From positions 1 through 13,684 of the forward strand of contig JAUVNZ010000016.1 in the NCBI GenBank assembly GCA_030599435.1: 13,684 nt of DNA, in the 5' to 3' direction. How positions within the stretch are numbered: position 1 is the stretch's first letter; every line of letters starts with the position of its first letter. The translations under genes were made by a program, and so were the position numbers. Under the pieces are notes generated by a model. It was not told the origin of the DNA. It was given only the letters and a program-made list of their open reading frames with translations, and made no database searches. This DNA comes from Gammaproteobacteria bacterium. GTDB lineage: Bacteria > Pseudomonadota > Gammaproteobacteria > SZUA-152. Below, piece by piece: positions 13,351 to 13,684 of this stretch.

Positions 13351-13684
13351 TTTTACTGGCGCTGGAAACTGCCACCGAGGCTTGTTCGGCAGCCCTGGTC
13401 ATAGATGGCGATATTCGCGAGCGCTTCGAGGTGGCGCCTCGGGGGCATTCACAACTCATACTGCCCATGGTTGATGAGTTGATGGCAGAAGCCGAACTAT
13501 CGATTGAACAGGTGGATGCCATTGCCTTTGGTCGTGGGCCGGGAGCCTTCACCGGGCTACGCATAGCCGTAGGTGTGACCCAGGGCATCGCCTTTGGGGC
13601 TGATTTGCCCGTGGTGCCGGTATCGACCCTGGCAGCACTGGCGCAGGGCAGTGAATCAGACAGGGTGCTGGCAGCCATTGATGC
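13347..13684 (+). CDS. tsaB: TsaB (YeaZ), tRNA t6A synthesis subunit, partial at window end
   Basis: The frame from GTG 13347 is open to the window end (112 complete codons). It begins MILLALETATEACSAALVIDG, the ASKHA-fold N-terminus of TsaB. Next come RGHSQLILPMVDELMAEA and then AIAFGRGPGAFTGLRIAVG with the hallmark GPGxFTGLR. TsaB partners TsaD, TsaC and TsaE in making threonylcarbamoyladenosine at position 37 of tRNAs that read ANN codons. The GTG start overlaps the helicase stop by four bases (GTGA), so it is probably translated by coupling with yoaA. The upstream end of the protein is complete; the C-terminal half lies beyond the window. Confidence 0.93.
   Translation, partial: MILLALETATEACSAALVIDGDIRERFEVAPRGHSQLILPMVDELMAEAELSIEQVDAIAFGRGPGAFTGLRIAVGVTQGIAFGADLPVVPVSTLAALAQGSESDRVLAAID

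Noticed and set aside
13259..13678. Minus-strand 139-aa ORF at the window end
   Set aside because: It is antisense to the yoaA tail and tsaB, both of which have clear family motifs.
1..13684. Insertion sequences, CRISPR arrays, tRNA or rRNA genes
   Set aside because: I saw no transposase, no regularly spaced direct repeats, and no tRNA or rRNA-like segments; the repeats present are attC sites.

Overview
The window looks like a gammaproteobacterial chromosome cut by the distal end of an integron gene-cassette array. The right half carries the core genes rsmJ, mrcB (PBP1b), a small lipoprotein resembling LpoP, a YoaA/DinG-type helicase and tsaB. The yoaA-tsaB pairing and a bifunctional PBP1b with an adjacent lipoprotein both point to Gammaproteobacteria. 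I cannot name the genus. The left 6 kb is visibly more AT-rich than the right end, and the helicase/tsaB end is the most GC-rich.

Positions 1-6053 form the array. Eight convincing attC recombination sites, plus one short doubtful one, separate the cassettes. They carry: the tail of an unknown gene; nei (endonuclease VIII); a four-helix membrane protein; a YhbS-like GNAT acetyltransferase; an unknown 139-residue protein; a pair of tiny overlapping ORFs; an ABM-domain protein plus an Asp/Glu-racemase-family protein sharing one cassette; a MerB-like (organomercurial lyase family) gene on the opposite strand; and a HigBA-like toxin-antitoxin pair with its own promoter and operator. All attC sites have the same orientation, so the integrase and attI should lie to the left, outside the window. 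The attC sites vary in length and sequence, which suggests cassettes of diverse origin. The array ends at an attC whose R' box is off-consensus, as expected where the last cassette meets chromosomal flank.

Positions 6078-7455 hold chrA, a chromate/anion transporter, and a hairpin terminator. chrA abuts the last attC but has none of its own downstream. It converges with rsmJ (16S rRNA G1516 methyltransferase, minus strand). Then, all on the plus strand, come mrcB with the LpoP-like lipoprotein (peptidoglycan synthesis and its likely outer-membrane activator), and yoaA overlapping tsaB (DNA repair helicase and tRNA t6A synthesis; tsaB runs off the window).

The most notable points are the inverted MerB-like cassette with all catalytic residues present, a cassette-borne nei with its zinc-finger arginine replaced, a racemase-like protein lacking the first catalytic cysteine, the TAATG-overlapping tiny ORFs, and a toxin promoter that should give a leaderless mRNA.
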